Assembly: GCA_963971225.1 (NCBI GenBank)
Contig: OZ020267.1
Coordinates: 112,974,936-113,038,935, forward strand
Origin: Melieria omissa
Lineage: Eukaryota; Arthropoda; Insecta; Diptera; Ulidiidae
Reading direction: 5' to 3'
Length of the DNA stretch: 64,000 bases
The translations under genes and the position numbers were made by a program. Position 1 is the first letter of the stretch; every line of letters starts with the position of its first letter. Positions 12,690 through 22,122 of the stretch are shown here, piece by piece. A model generated the notes under the pieces. That model was not told where the DNA came from. It saw only the letters and a program-made list of their open reading frames with translations, and did not search any database.

Positions 12690-13595
12690 TTTTTTTTTTT
12701 TTTTTTTTTTCCTTTGTCGGAACGATCTAGCAAGCGCAGCACTCAGACAATTATACGTCCATTGTACTACGACTTGTTGTTCCCTGTTAATATGCTTTAA
12801 ATCTACCCGATTTCCGAAGAAACCTTGATAGATCCTGGGGGGTGCCAAGGAGCCAAGGTGGTCGCTTCTTAGCACATCAGTGCCAAACGTCTCAAACCTG
12901 ATACGAGCGAACGCGGGGCAGAGACACAGGAAGTGTTCCGCCGTCTCAACGTCCTCCCCACAGGCAGGACATAGGGCACTGTCAGATATGCCTACCATTT
13001 CCATGTGCTTTGCCCATAGGAAATGGCCCGTCATTAACCCGACCATCTGCCTGCAGTCTCTTCTGCCTAGTGACAAAAGAAACTGTGAGCATTTGTCGGA
13101 TATGGCGGGAAGCATAAGTTTCGTCCACCTGCAGCCGCTCTCAGCCTGCCATGCTCGCTCCTGGGTCATAGTGACCCATTCGTTAACTGTGGCTTTGATG
13201 GCAGAACAGGCTCAGGGCCGACAAAATCAGCCTCAGAGCCCATTCTAGCTAAGGAATCCGAGGTCTCATTACCCACAATTCCTGCGTGTCCCGGGACCCA
13301 GGTAAGCATCAGGCTATTGTATTTTCCAACATAATTAAGCCTGGATTTGCAGGACCTGACTAGCATAGAGGTGGTTGGAGGGCTGTCCAAGGCCATAAGC
13401 GCAGCTTTGCTGTCGCTACAGACACAGATAGACCTGCCTTTCCACTTACTCTCTACGACAAAGTTCATCGCCTCAAGTATCGCATGCACCTCTGCCTGAA
13501 ACACAGATGCGTGCGAGCCTAGGGCAAAGAACCGTCTAGTCCCCGTGGATTCCACGAAGACCCCAGAGCCAGAACCATCTTCCGTGGGAATAACA
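12690..13595 (-). pseudogene. Non-LTR retrotransposon 3' end: RNase H, C-terminal tail and poly(A)
   Basis: Read on the minus strand: an RNase H domain (13166 to about 13590) with FQAEVHAI, CSDSKAALMAL and WVPGHAGIVGNETSDSLA, so Glu and both Asp are visible; then a tail (about 12715-13169) with MVGLMTGHFLWAKHM and a zinc-finger-like CPACGEDVETAEHFLCLCPA; then a poly(A), seen as 21 T at 12690-12710. The tail frame is joined to the RNase H by a short frame change. RT, endonuclease and ORF1 are absent, so the copy is 5'-truncated, as is usual for target-primed insertion. The poly(A) abuts the tandem array, showing the array was the landing site. I/R1/LOA-like by motif order; exact clade unknown. 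Confidence 0.85.
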
Positions 13596-13599
13596 TTAT

Positions 13600-13990
13600 T
13601 TATAAAAGCAATTCAGACGTGGTTTTAATTGTTGTTTGGAAATCGAAAGATTGAAATCGATAGATCGAGGTTAAGAGAGCCACAAATCTTGTTAAATTCG
13701 GAAAGCGCTCTCACCAAAGGGGCATTCAAAGCGTAATTAGACCTGCAGGGAGATATGACAAAAAAGTCGTAGTGACGGAGGATACGAGAAGGAACATTGA
13801 AGTTAATTAGACTCGGGAGATAAGGACAATCAACAGAACCACTAATAACCTCATGGACGAACACCAAAGAGAGGATAGTTCTTCTACTCTCAAGTAATTT
13901 AAGGTTTATGAGTGAGCAACGCGATAGATACGGAGGAATGGGAAAGTTCTTCGTATAATGAATTAATTTGAAAGACACAACTTTATCGTT
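13600..13990 (-). pseudogene. Jockey-like reverse transcriptase C-terminal fragment
   Basis: The minus-strand frame 13625-13978 (117 residues) reads PPYLSRCSLINLKLLESRR, then TILSLVFVHEVISG, SPYLPSL-like CPYLPSLINFNVPSR and a final FNKICGSLNLDLS. This matches the known C-terminal pattern of insect Jockey-clade RT proteins (RCxLI..L..RR, LxFxxDxxxGxxDxPxLL..INFNVP). It ends at a stop near 13625. No RT palm motifs are present, so only the last quarter of the ORF survives. It differs from the RNase H-bearing fragment next to it and is a separate insertion. Confidence 0.75.
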
Positions 13991-13994
13991 CTAT

Positions 13995-14651
13995 TCTAAC
14001 TGCATTTTGATCTCCTTATAATGAATTTCCATATAGTGAATATTTGTCTACAATGAATAAATGTTTTAGTTGAAGACTTCGCTTTTATTCGTTTTTTGTC
14101 TCCATATAATGAATTTTTCCATGCTATTTTCTGTCCCGCGTATTAACAACATTGAATACTGAAAAAAAAGTAAAGTAAGTAGTAAAGTAAAGAAAGTAAT
14201 AAAAGTAAAGTAAGTAGGGGAACCCCAGAAGTGAAAAATAATAACAGCATAAGAAGAAAAAAGTCACAAAAGTGTGATATACATTAATTCTAAATTTGCA
14301 GATTCAGAAAACGATGAAGAAATGGCCACTGAAGAAGAATTGGCGGATGCGGTGTTACCTATAGTACATTGGGACGAATTTCTGCTTCTCTTGATATACT
14401 TTGAACCTTTGTGGGGTTGAAGAGCAACGTGCCGAATAATGTTTTTTTGTCTCTAAATGTATTAGAAGGCTTTGTTGTGGAAGAAAAGTGGAAGGGTGTA
14501 ATCCAAACTAAAATACCTCATTATTTTAATTGAATGAAAACATATTATTTTAAATAGATGAAAAAAATCATAATTTCTATATAATGAAGTTTTATATAAT
14601 GAAGCTTTTTTCTGGTCCCGTGCGAATTCATTATAGGGAAGTTCGACTGTA
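13995..14651. mobile_element. Degenerate pogo/Tigger-like DNA transposon relic
   Basis: The right end, read inward on the minus strand, starts CAGTCGAACTTCCCTATAAT and is followed outside by TA (14650-14651), the duplication used by Tc1/mariner/pogo elements. Motifs of the type TATAATGAATT recur at both ends (about 14016, 14105, 14580, 14590 and 14626), but the left terminus is badly diverged. Inside, 14302-14390 has a short acidic open stretch (EEMATEEELADAV) that could be a transposase scrap; I would not insist on it. The superfamily call rests on the right TIR and the TA flank. Confidence 0.45.
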
Positions 14652-15148
14652 TAAACAAATATGACTCATATTTCAATTAAATCACAACCTAAACAAACAA
14701 TAAATCTAATGATTTCTTGAAACAAATCAATGGGTCTTTTTACTTGTTAATAAGTACTTTGTGGGTAATGTATTTGAGAGATCTGCTGCAACAGAATATT
14801 GAATTGAAAGCATTCAGCATTTCCTTCACATTCACTTGGAAGACACTACAGCAGTGATAGCCACTTTACTACTCGCAAATGGTCTGTAACGACTGTTCAA
14901 AGCCATAATCCTCACTGCACTACAACGCTCCAAAATGCAAGTAGAGTGGAGTCTGGATATAGTGAACTAATTATTGCAAGGCCTGTTTACAGTATTGAGG
15001 TTGTTCACTATATCAAGGTTAACATTTTTGTTCAAAAACTCGTTTTATTTGCTCAAAATACACTTTTTGTTTTTTGCTTAAAATTTTGTTTCTATATTTA
15101 GAGGCTCGTTGTCAAAATTTGGATGTTCACTACATGATACAAAAAAGA

Positions 15149-16419
15149 CATGATGCAATAAAACAAGGTGGTGTAAGTTCTCGGTTGTCAAAGCGTATTT
15201 TGAGGAAAATGCTCCCCGAAATAACAATGTTGCTTCTTTAAAAAAGTACATTTTATTTCTAAGTAAACAAAAAAAGTAGTCACTGTTTATTGCTTTTCAT
15301 TAAAAAATATAAATTCAACACTGATGCTTATTTGAGGTTATATGGCAGTTATATTTCAATTTTATATTTGAAATAAAACTGTGTAATTTCGATATATTTT
15401 CCAATCATGCCCAAGGCAAGTTGCTTTCTGTGCAAGAAAACGTGACAATGTAATGGTTTGTGAACAGTTTACAAAGAATCTGTTGGAGCAAAGTGCCGGA
15501 ATCGATCTGCCAGAAAATGTAAAGAGGCTGTTTTTTAAATGCCGGATGCATTTCCGGATCAAGCACCTGAATAATATGCTAAAACAACAAGTCCACTCGA
15601 AAAGGCATAAACAATAACGCACCCACAACCACTGTCGCTCAGTTATGGCCTTCAGGCTGGCATCATCGGAGTCCTTTCTCGCACGCATCATGCTTCTACA
15701 AGGATTGACAAACGGGACAGTTCGCGGACAAAATCATAAACTGACTTTCCGTCCGTCCGGTGACCATACATTTTATTTGGAATGAGAGGCGACTCTCAGT
15801 CTCAGACGTAGCTTTATGCTAATATTTTATCCATCCCCTCCTGAAGTAATAATTTACGGTGGTCTCATGAGGAGGATTTCATGGATAGTGAATACAGGGG
15901 TTTTAGCGTGTTAAAGTCTCGCACACGTAAAGGCTTTCGATGCTTTCCCCTACTAAAAAAAAAAAACAAAATCCATCGTCATTTTGCATCATGCGCAAAC
16001 ACGGTTCTCCTGTTTGTTTTGTTTTTTTTATGTTATGGTGCTTTCCAGAGAATTGAAGAAGTTATGCAGCCAAAATCTTACTCCACTCTCTTTAAAGAGG
16101 ACCTTTTTATTTAACAGATAAAATAGTATTGAATCCACCATCTGTAACAAATGTTAACGGTATTCAGTTTGTTTGGTTCAAAATATGAATGTTGATAATT
16201 GATTTAAAATGTAATTTAAATTATTATTATTTACTTATTTATTGTTAAATATTTACTAACGTATCAATTCGGTTACGAATTCTGCTACTATTGTTAGCGC
16301 CATCTAGTAGAAGGCCTAATTTTATCCCCTTTTTCATACTTTTTGAATGCAGCTGTTCAACTGAGGGAGCGTTAAAAATGAGCTGTCAAAATTTACTTCA
16401 CCTTGTTTATTGCATCATG
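15149..16419 (+). mobile_element. P-like transposable element, internally deleted (inner element)
   Basis: The left end starts CATGATGCAATAAAACAAGG and the right end, inverted, starts CATGATGCAATAAACAAGGT: one base of indel in over 20. The Drosophila P element terminal repeat starts CATGATGAAATAACATAAGG (from memory), a striking match. The direct repeat AAAAAAGA flanks both sides (15141-15148 and 16421-16428; a shared C makes it 9 bp), fitting the 8-bp duplication of P elements. It holds a broken THAP exon near the left end, and the remaining about 800 bp shows no catalytic transposase. The insertion site is the sub-terminal repeat of the outer element: joining the flanks recovers a sequence that matches the outer element's opposite end. 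Confidence 0.8.
15407..15615 (+). pseudogene. Broken THAP-domain exon of the inner P-like element
   Basis: An ATG at 15407 opens MPKASCFLCKKT, with the first Cys pair of a C2CH THAP finger, then meets a stop. After a frame change the reading continues as VMVCEQFTKNLLEQSAGIDL, PENVKRLFFKCRMHF, where C-x2-H plus Phe completes the finger. The middle LLEQSAGIDLPEN recalls the P transposase N-terminus, where a WEQS-type stretch precedes the Cys-x2-His. THAP domains of P elements bind sites inside the element ends (family knowledge). The frameshift and the later stop at about 15615 make it non-functional. Confidence 0.65.
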
Positions 16420-16701
16420 CAAAAAAGAGAGTTAGTTCCACTTCTTCTTCTCTGTAGCCATATTGAGCATCTGACATAAAAGCCGTTTTTGACGTTCTTC
16501 TTTAAAAATGCGCTACCACTTTTCAAAACAAAATATTTAAAATCCATTTTTTTTTTACGTTTGAAAAACAAAAATACGTAGGGCGTTTGGAATTTTCAAC
16601 AGAAAAAATACTCAGCGAAAAAACAAATTGTGCACCACGGAACGAATTTCAACTTTTTTTTATTAACTTTTGTGAGTTGTGCTATAAACCAAACTAAAAA
16701 A

Positions 16702-16943
16702 ATGAGTTGCAGCTTCGGTAGTTGCAAAAATACTCGCGCCCTCTGCAGAGAGACGGGGCTCAAATTTTTTCAGTTTCCGGCAATCCCGTACATGAGGGAG
16801 AAATGGAGAGCAGCGTGCGGAAAGACTTTTGAAGATTTGCCGAAAGTGCCTTTGGTCTGCTCCATCCACTTCTCCCAAAGCGATTTCGCAGACTCAAGTA
16901 GCTGCACAAGAATTATTCGAAATGCAGTACCGAATAAAGGAAA
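16702..16943 (+). CDS. THAP zinc-finger exon of the outer transposon (partial)
   Basis: Open frame of 80 residues plus 2 nt, from the ATG of MSCSFGSC to a strong splice donor (AAA|GTAAGT at 16944). THAP hallmarks are all visible: Cys3, Cys8, Cys53 and His56 (C-x4-C-x44-C-x2-H), Pro26, Trp35, Phe57 and an AVP box at residues 75-77. Such a finger is a DNA-binding module of P-type transposases and of host THAP proteins. I assign it to the transposon because it lies 340 bp inside one inverted end and no host gene context exists. The catalytic exons are missing within the element. The THAP exon is undamaged, unlike the inner element's, so it could still make a short DNA-binding protein if transcribed. 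Confidence 0.7.
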
Positions 16944-17293
16944 GTAAGTAAATTAAGCTGCAGCTCGGTGTGTGCAGCGATGCAGAAAGATTCCTGCAGT
17001 GCTCTGAAATGTTTGCACATGGGTACGCTCAACAAGAGTGCTTGCTAACAGAATGACAAAAACATTTTCCTGAAAAAAATTTCCCTAATCAAAACTAAAA
17101 TCCCCAGTATCAATATTTCCTTAAAGTGGCAACTTTTTTTTTTAAATTGACAATTAGAACAAACTTCAAAAACGGCTTTTTAATCAAAGTTTTTGACAAT
17201 GAAACTACCTCTCTTTTTTGTATCATGGTTCACTATATCGAGGTGTTCACTATATAGGGTGTTCACTATATCCAGACACAACTGTAAATGCAA

Positions 17294-17996
17294 TTTAGTG
17301 GCCTCAGTTGCATAGTTCCAAACAACTGCCGTGTAGCCAAAATTTGTTTACACACTATTTATTGTTTACACATATTTGCCAACTTTTTGCCAAGTCACAC
17401 CACACTGTGTCCCAGTGATTGGATTCAATTCAATCATTGAACAGCTGTGTGTAGCTTTTTGTGTTCTATGTCGTGAGCGCCACCGTAGAGCGTATCAAAT
17501 TTCCAATTGCCGGCAGGACAGACGCCTGATTGTCGTTTTGCAACACTCCCAACGCCTGGCAACACTACCAGACGCAGGGCGGTGTGCGGCGTTGTGTCAC
17601 TTACGCCCCACAGCCAGTTGTTGGAATTTGAATGCTCGTTCACTGCGACAACCTGCCGCACACATTGCACATTGTGCGCTCGTACAATTATCGCACTCGG
17701 AATATCAAATTCTCGTTGCAGTGTTTTCTTGATTAGTGCACAGATTTCTGCGCCCTGAACGCCGCAAATAATGCAATTCAGCTGGCGAGCCAATTGGAGC
17801 CAATGTCAAACTTACGCTGCTTTTCTTCTTTCTTTCAGGCCGATCTTGCGGGTCGTACAATCAATTTAACTTTAAAAAAATGTGACAGGCAGGCAGTTTT
17901 TAAAATAATGCTGAGAAATAGTTTTGTGAATATATTTTGTTTATTTTGAAAGACAAAAAAGGCAATTTTTTTGTTTAGCAACAGCGTACATATATG
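17294..17996. other. Non-coding stretch between transposons
   Basis: 17380-17800 is GC-richer with overlapping frames on both strands (up to 119 residues), none protein-like. It might be the original spacer DNA or another unrecognised insert. The rest is AT-rich. Confidence 0.4.
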
Positions 17997-17998
17997 TA

Positions 17999-19578
17999 CA
18001 GTGGCTCACACCTTATTTGATACAGTACCTATTTTAAGTTGTTTAATGCAGTAACTTCATACTTAAGAAGTTTATAAAAAAAATTTGAATACAGGATTGT
18101 AGACGGTTTTTCAACGAACTTTTACCAAAAAATTTAATTTGCAAAAAGACTCCTCCTCGTTTCGCAAAGAGCGAATAGCAATATCGCAAGGAAAATTCCA
18201 CTCACAGCTTATTTGATACAGGCACTTGTTTGCACTTACAAGCCGACCTTCACGCCGACTTTTATTTTTCTGTCATTTCAATAATATTCCAATTTCGCAA
18301 CCTCAAGTGTTAATAAGCGGTTTAACAAAAATGGGTCGTCGCTCAACAATTGGACAGCGTGAACTGGTCCTACACCATTACAAGAACGGGCAATCAGTGC
18401 GGAAAACTGCTCAACTTGTTAATATGAGTCCATCTACAGTGCAGCATATCATTGAGCGCTTTGTACATGAAAATCGGGTGGAAGATAAGGGTAGAACTGC
18501 ACCAAATATAATATTCAATGAATCTGACGAGCGTTATATTGTCCGTAAAGCAAAGGTCAACTCGAAGCTATCGGACCCAAAGCTAGCTATTGAAGTTCAG
18601 TATAAATTGGGGAAGTCATGCAGTGCTGAAACCATCCGTCGTGTGCTTCGCGAGCATGATTTCAATGGCCGAGTAGCTCGCAAGAAGCCTTTTATAAGCA
18701 AGAAAAATAAAAAAGCCGGCTTGCCTTTGCGAAACAACATATAGACAAGACTTCTGACTTCTTGAACACCGTCATTTTTGCGGACGAGTCCAAGTTCAAT
18801 GTTTTTGGGTTTAACGGATTGTCATACGTTTGGCAGAAACCAAATACTGAACTTAACAAAGAAAACCTGAAAGCTACTGCTAAGCATGGTGGCGGTAGTG
18901 TGATGGTTTGGGCCCGCATGTCCGCAACCGGCGTGGGCCAGTTGGATTTAATTGAGGGAATAATGGACAAAAATAAGTACCTCAGTATATTAAAAACCAA
19001 TTTGCTTCAAAGTGCCGAGAAACTTGGTATACGCGAAAACTTTCGGTTTTACCAAGACAACGACCCAAAGCATACGTCGTATATTGGGAAAACCTGGCTC
19101 ATTTGGAACTGCCCCCACGTAGTAGCACCACCAGCACAATCACCCGACCTGAACGCCATCGAAAATTTGTGGGCCTTGCAGCACAACAATATTCGCAAAC
19201 AGAAAATATCAAACAAGAATGACTTGCAAAATGCATTACAGAAGGAATGGCATAAAATTACACAAAAGCTTGTCGATTCCATGTCAATCAAAGTCCAGGC
19301 TGTTGAAAAGGCGAAAGCTACCACACTAAATATTAAAAATTACGACTGAATAGAACTGTATCAAATAAGCTGTGATCTCAAATTTAGTCGAATTTTTAAT
19401 TTGGGGTCATTTGATGTTAAATGGCGAATTTGAGAAAAAAATTAAGTTCGTGAAGTTGAAGTATATATTTTATTCTTCCAAATGGCGTTTAAATTTTTTC
19501 AATATCCTGTTCAGTTTTTCAGTTGTATAAATTGCAATTTTAAAACCGATACTGTATCAAATAAGCTGTGAGCCACTG
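17999..19578 (+). mobile_element. Tc1-like transposon with IR/DR ends
   Basis: 1580 bp, flanked by TA on both sides (17997-17998 and 19579-19580). Both ends read inward as CAGTGGCTCACA followed by CTTATTTGATACAG, with one mismatch over about 29 bp. A second, internal copy of CTCACAGCTTATTTGATACA lies about 200 bp inside each end (18201-18221, and inverted at 19356-19375). Two direct repeats in each inverted end is the IR/DR architecture known from Sleeping Beauty, Minos and Bari3-type elements, where both copies are transposase-binding sites. The element sits in the right part of the split tandem-array region and carries a nearly complete DD34E transposase gene. Confidence 0.93.
18331..19349 (+). 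pseudogene. Tc1-like DD34E transposase with one frameshift
   Basis: Cut-and-paste transposase that binds the element's inverted ends and moves it to TA sites. The ATG at 18331 opens MGRRSTIGQRELVLHHYKNG, a paired-type helix-turn-helix N-terminus (SVRKTAQLVNMSPSTVQHI), followed by a second helical domain (AETIRRVLREHDFNGRVARK). The catalytic half has VIFADESKF (first Asp), YQDNDPKHTS (second Asp) and SPDLNAIENLW (Glu), with exactly 34 residues between second Asp and Glu. The frame breaks near 18724 through loss of a single base and closes at a stop at 18742-18744; the second frame then runs uninterrupted to 19349. Full length would be about 339 residues, normal for the family. One lesion in an otherwise clean gene points to recent inactivation. 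Start chosen by family length; an upstream in-frame extension exists but is atypical. Confidence 0.9.
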
Positions 19579-19610
19579 TATGTATGAAGTACTACCTTCA
19601 TATACGAGCA

Positions 19611-19880
19611 GCAGCTACTTATAGAGATAGTACTGGTTGAAACTGAGTAGGCTGACTAGAGTAGTTCCCTAGGTCCATCAGGGCTTATAGGGAAAGTAGT
19701 GGTTCAAGCTGAGTAGGCTGACTACCGTAGCTGCGTAAGTCCACCAAGGCTTATAGAGAAAGTACTGGTTGAAGCTGAGTAGGTTGACTACAGTAGCTCC
19801 GTAGGTCCACCAAGGCTTATCGAGAAAGTAGTGAATAAAGCTAAATAGGATGAACATAGTAGTTTTGTAAGTCCACCTGG
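19611..19880. repeat. Tandem array of 61-67 bp units, right part
   Basis: Four copies of the same unit as at 11930-12689 (AGAGAAAGTACTGGTTGAAG, CTGAGTAGGCTGACTACAGT, CCGTAGGTCCACCAAGGCTT), in the same orientation. This is the far side of the array broken by the intervening transposons. Confidence 0.9.
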
Positions 19881-22120
19881 ATATAGAGGAAGTAGTCCTC
19901 CAGATAGAGCTTCCGTTTTGCTACAAGCCCAACACAGGTACACAGGAGTTGCTGGGTACTTTCAATATTCTTGTCGTCCCTGCAGCTTTTGCAAAAATTA
20001 GTCTAGAGGTAACCTTTTAAAAAAGTACCAGAAGTCTACTGAAATGCTTCATGCTTAGATTTCCTTGATTTAGACTAAGATAGAAGTCCGAGAAAGATAC
20101 CGGACCAAAATGTATGGAATCCCAATGGACTCAACAGGATCTCCGAGTGAAAGTGGATGTTGAGCACACCCCTTTTGTAACTTAACCTAACGTAACCTAA
20201 CCTAGTCTAACAACCTTTGTGGCTTTACTACTAAATATCTTCTTTAAAACCAATCGAGCTGCAATTGTCTGTAGTGATCAGTCCCCAACCGCCTTTCGTG
20301 GTGTGTTGAGATCATCCACTTGTCGAGCAAATTTTCAACCATAAAAGTTCTTAATCTACTCCCATGTTAGTGTACATGCGAGTCTATTTTCAAACCCCTC
20401 TAAACTTATTTATTTTTAAACTCACTTTTTTCTATTCCAAAATCTTCTCTTACAAACAAAAGAATCACCTACGCATTCCTGAGTCTGTTTGGTGGTCAAG
20501 GCCGATTGCCGCATGCATTGAATCACCGCCCATTTATTCAGCGCCATAAAGATTGACATATTAGACAACTGACAGTCAACAAGTTCCAAGCCAATGCAGG
20601 CGTCGTCAACATCAAATATCTAAAAATTCTCCCATGAAAATTTCTTTCAGTGCAACGTTTACATTTCCGGTGCGCAATTCTCCAGTGTGTCTGATGTCAT
20701 TCTAAAGAAAACGATCCACATTTACATACATTTGCCATTCTCAGCTGCCCGCCATCAAATATTAATTGATGAGTGTCACTGCGCTGTCATAAACCCTATT
20801 AGTATCTCTTTTCAACTTGGACTTTTGCACTATGCCAAATGACAGATTACATTTTTAACGATCGACTTTCGGTGTGCGACGCGAAATGGCACAAAATGAA
20901 TAATGACCGGTCATTGTTAAATAATTTGTATTTGTTCCTTCTACTAATTTATGATATGCTAATTGTACTCGTGTACCTACACACACACACACGCACATAG
21001 AGACTCGCACTCGCATTCGAGCACAATTTTTATTAATGACTTTTGCACATTGTTGTCTTTGTTTTGTTCAGCACATTCGTATGCTTTCGTATGGCCCCCG
21101 TGATGATGAAGTTCAAAAGCAGCGCAACAACAACAACAACAAATTAATAATTACACCATTTTGCTCGCTCATAAATCACTTGATTAATGTTTTAGTCCAA
21201 GTTGCCGACTACTTTGCATTTGCTTTGTTGCTTTGTTATGCGTCGCTGTCCATCTACCCAACCATCCATTCATCTATCCACCTATCCATCCATCGATTTT
21301 GCGCGCACTCTCGCCGTTGTTGTCGTTGTCGTTGCCGTCGCCGTGATGCAAACGTGCAGCGTACTTAAATGAAAAATGTAAATTATTAACAAAATAGATG
21401 AAGACAAATGACTTTTTCGTTGTGTGTTCTTTTTTTTCGCTTCGCTCTCTGCTTGAAAATGCATTTTTATTTCTATTTTCATTTTTTGCAATGACCACTT
21501 TTGCTGTCCTAAGGCAGTGTTTGACAAACTTTGTGTTGCGGAAATGCAAATCTTTTTTCGTTCAACTGAGTGCCCAGAGTTTCTCGCGTTTTTCTAGTTC
21601 TATGATTGTCTTTGTGGATTGAAAGCTTTTCTTGTAATTTAAGTAAACGTCCAACTATGAGATACACCGCTGACTCCAATGTCCCAATACCTCTAATTGT
21701 CAAAGAGTTCTAAAATTTCTTTGTAAATAGTTTAAAGAGCACTTCGAGTCGGTCCACTTTCTGCTTTACGCTGGCCCAGAGGACACTTTGAAACCTTTGG
21801 GCCCCTTTTCTGATGGATTCGTCAACCGCTGACTTTAACGGTACTGAGCCAGAAGAGACTGACTGATAGAAATGAAGAAATTCATGTAATTCGTAGGGGA
21901 GTAGAATCTTCTGAGACACTTTCTGACTTATTTGACAGAAGTCAAGTCAAGTCCTCTATTGGCGATTTCATACAAATTTAAAAAAGTATATCGAATATTC
22001 TCTTGAAGAAAGAAAATCCAAACTCTCGGCACCCGTTTTTATAATGTCAAATCTGCAACAACAAAGCTCATATTAATAGCAAACTGCTCACGCTCCGAAT
22101 CATTGTTTTCAGCAGCCCCA
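19881..22120. other. Non-coding stretch
   Basis: No credible exon. AACCT-type motifs stand at 20177-20210, a CA run at 20981-20998, an AAC run at 21126-21142 and loose CATC repeats at 21249-21296. A 69-residue minus-strand frame (21710-21919) has ordinary composition but no recognisable motif. Confidence 0.5.
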
Positions 22121-22122
22121 CG

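Larger units (their letters stand above)
14941..17285. mobile_element. THAP-encoding DNA element, probably P superfamily (outer element)
   Basis: The ends are inverted repeats sharing GTCTGGATATAGTGAAC exactly (14951-14967 and the complement of 17261-17277). Further inside both ends read ATGATACAAAAAAGAGAG with TAGTT close by. An 8-bp direct repeat, AAATGCAA, flanks it (14933-14940 and 17286-17293), as P-superfamily elements produce; TA at 14942-14943 and 17285-17286 is an alternative reading. It carries a THAP-domain exon with a splice donor (16702-16943) but almost nothing after it, so the catalytic part is deleted. The right end has three spaced copies of ATATAGTGAAC-type motif, a possible transposase-binding array. 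A 1.27-kb P-like element is inserted in its left half. Without that insert the element is about 1.07 kb. Confidence 0.7.

Noticed and set aside
16702..16943. THAP finger as a host THAP gene
   Set aside because: It lies between inverted ends with a flanking duplication, and no downstream exons of a host gene are present.
21710..21919. 69-residue minus-strand frame of ordinary composition
   Set aside because: No family recognised and no splice or promoter context; could be a scrap of a repeat, but not supportable.
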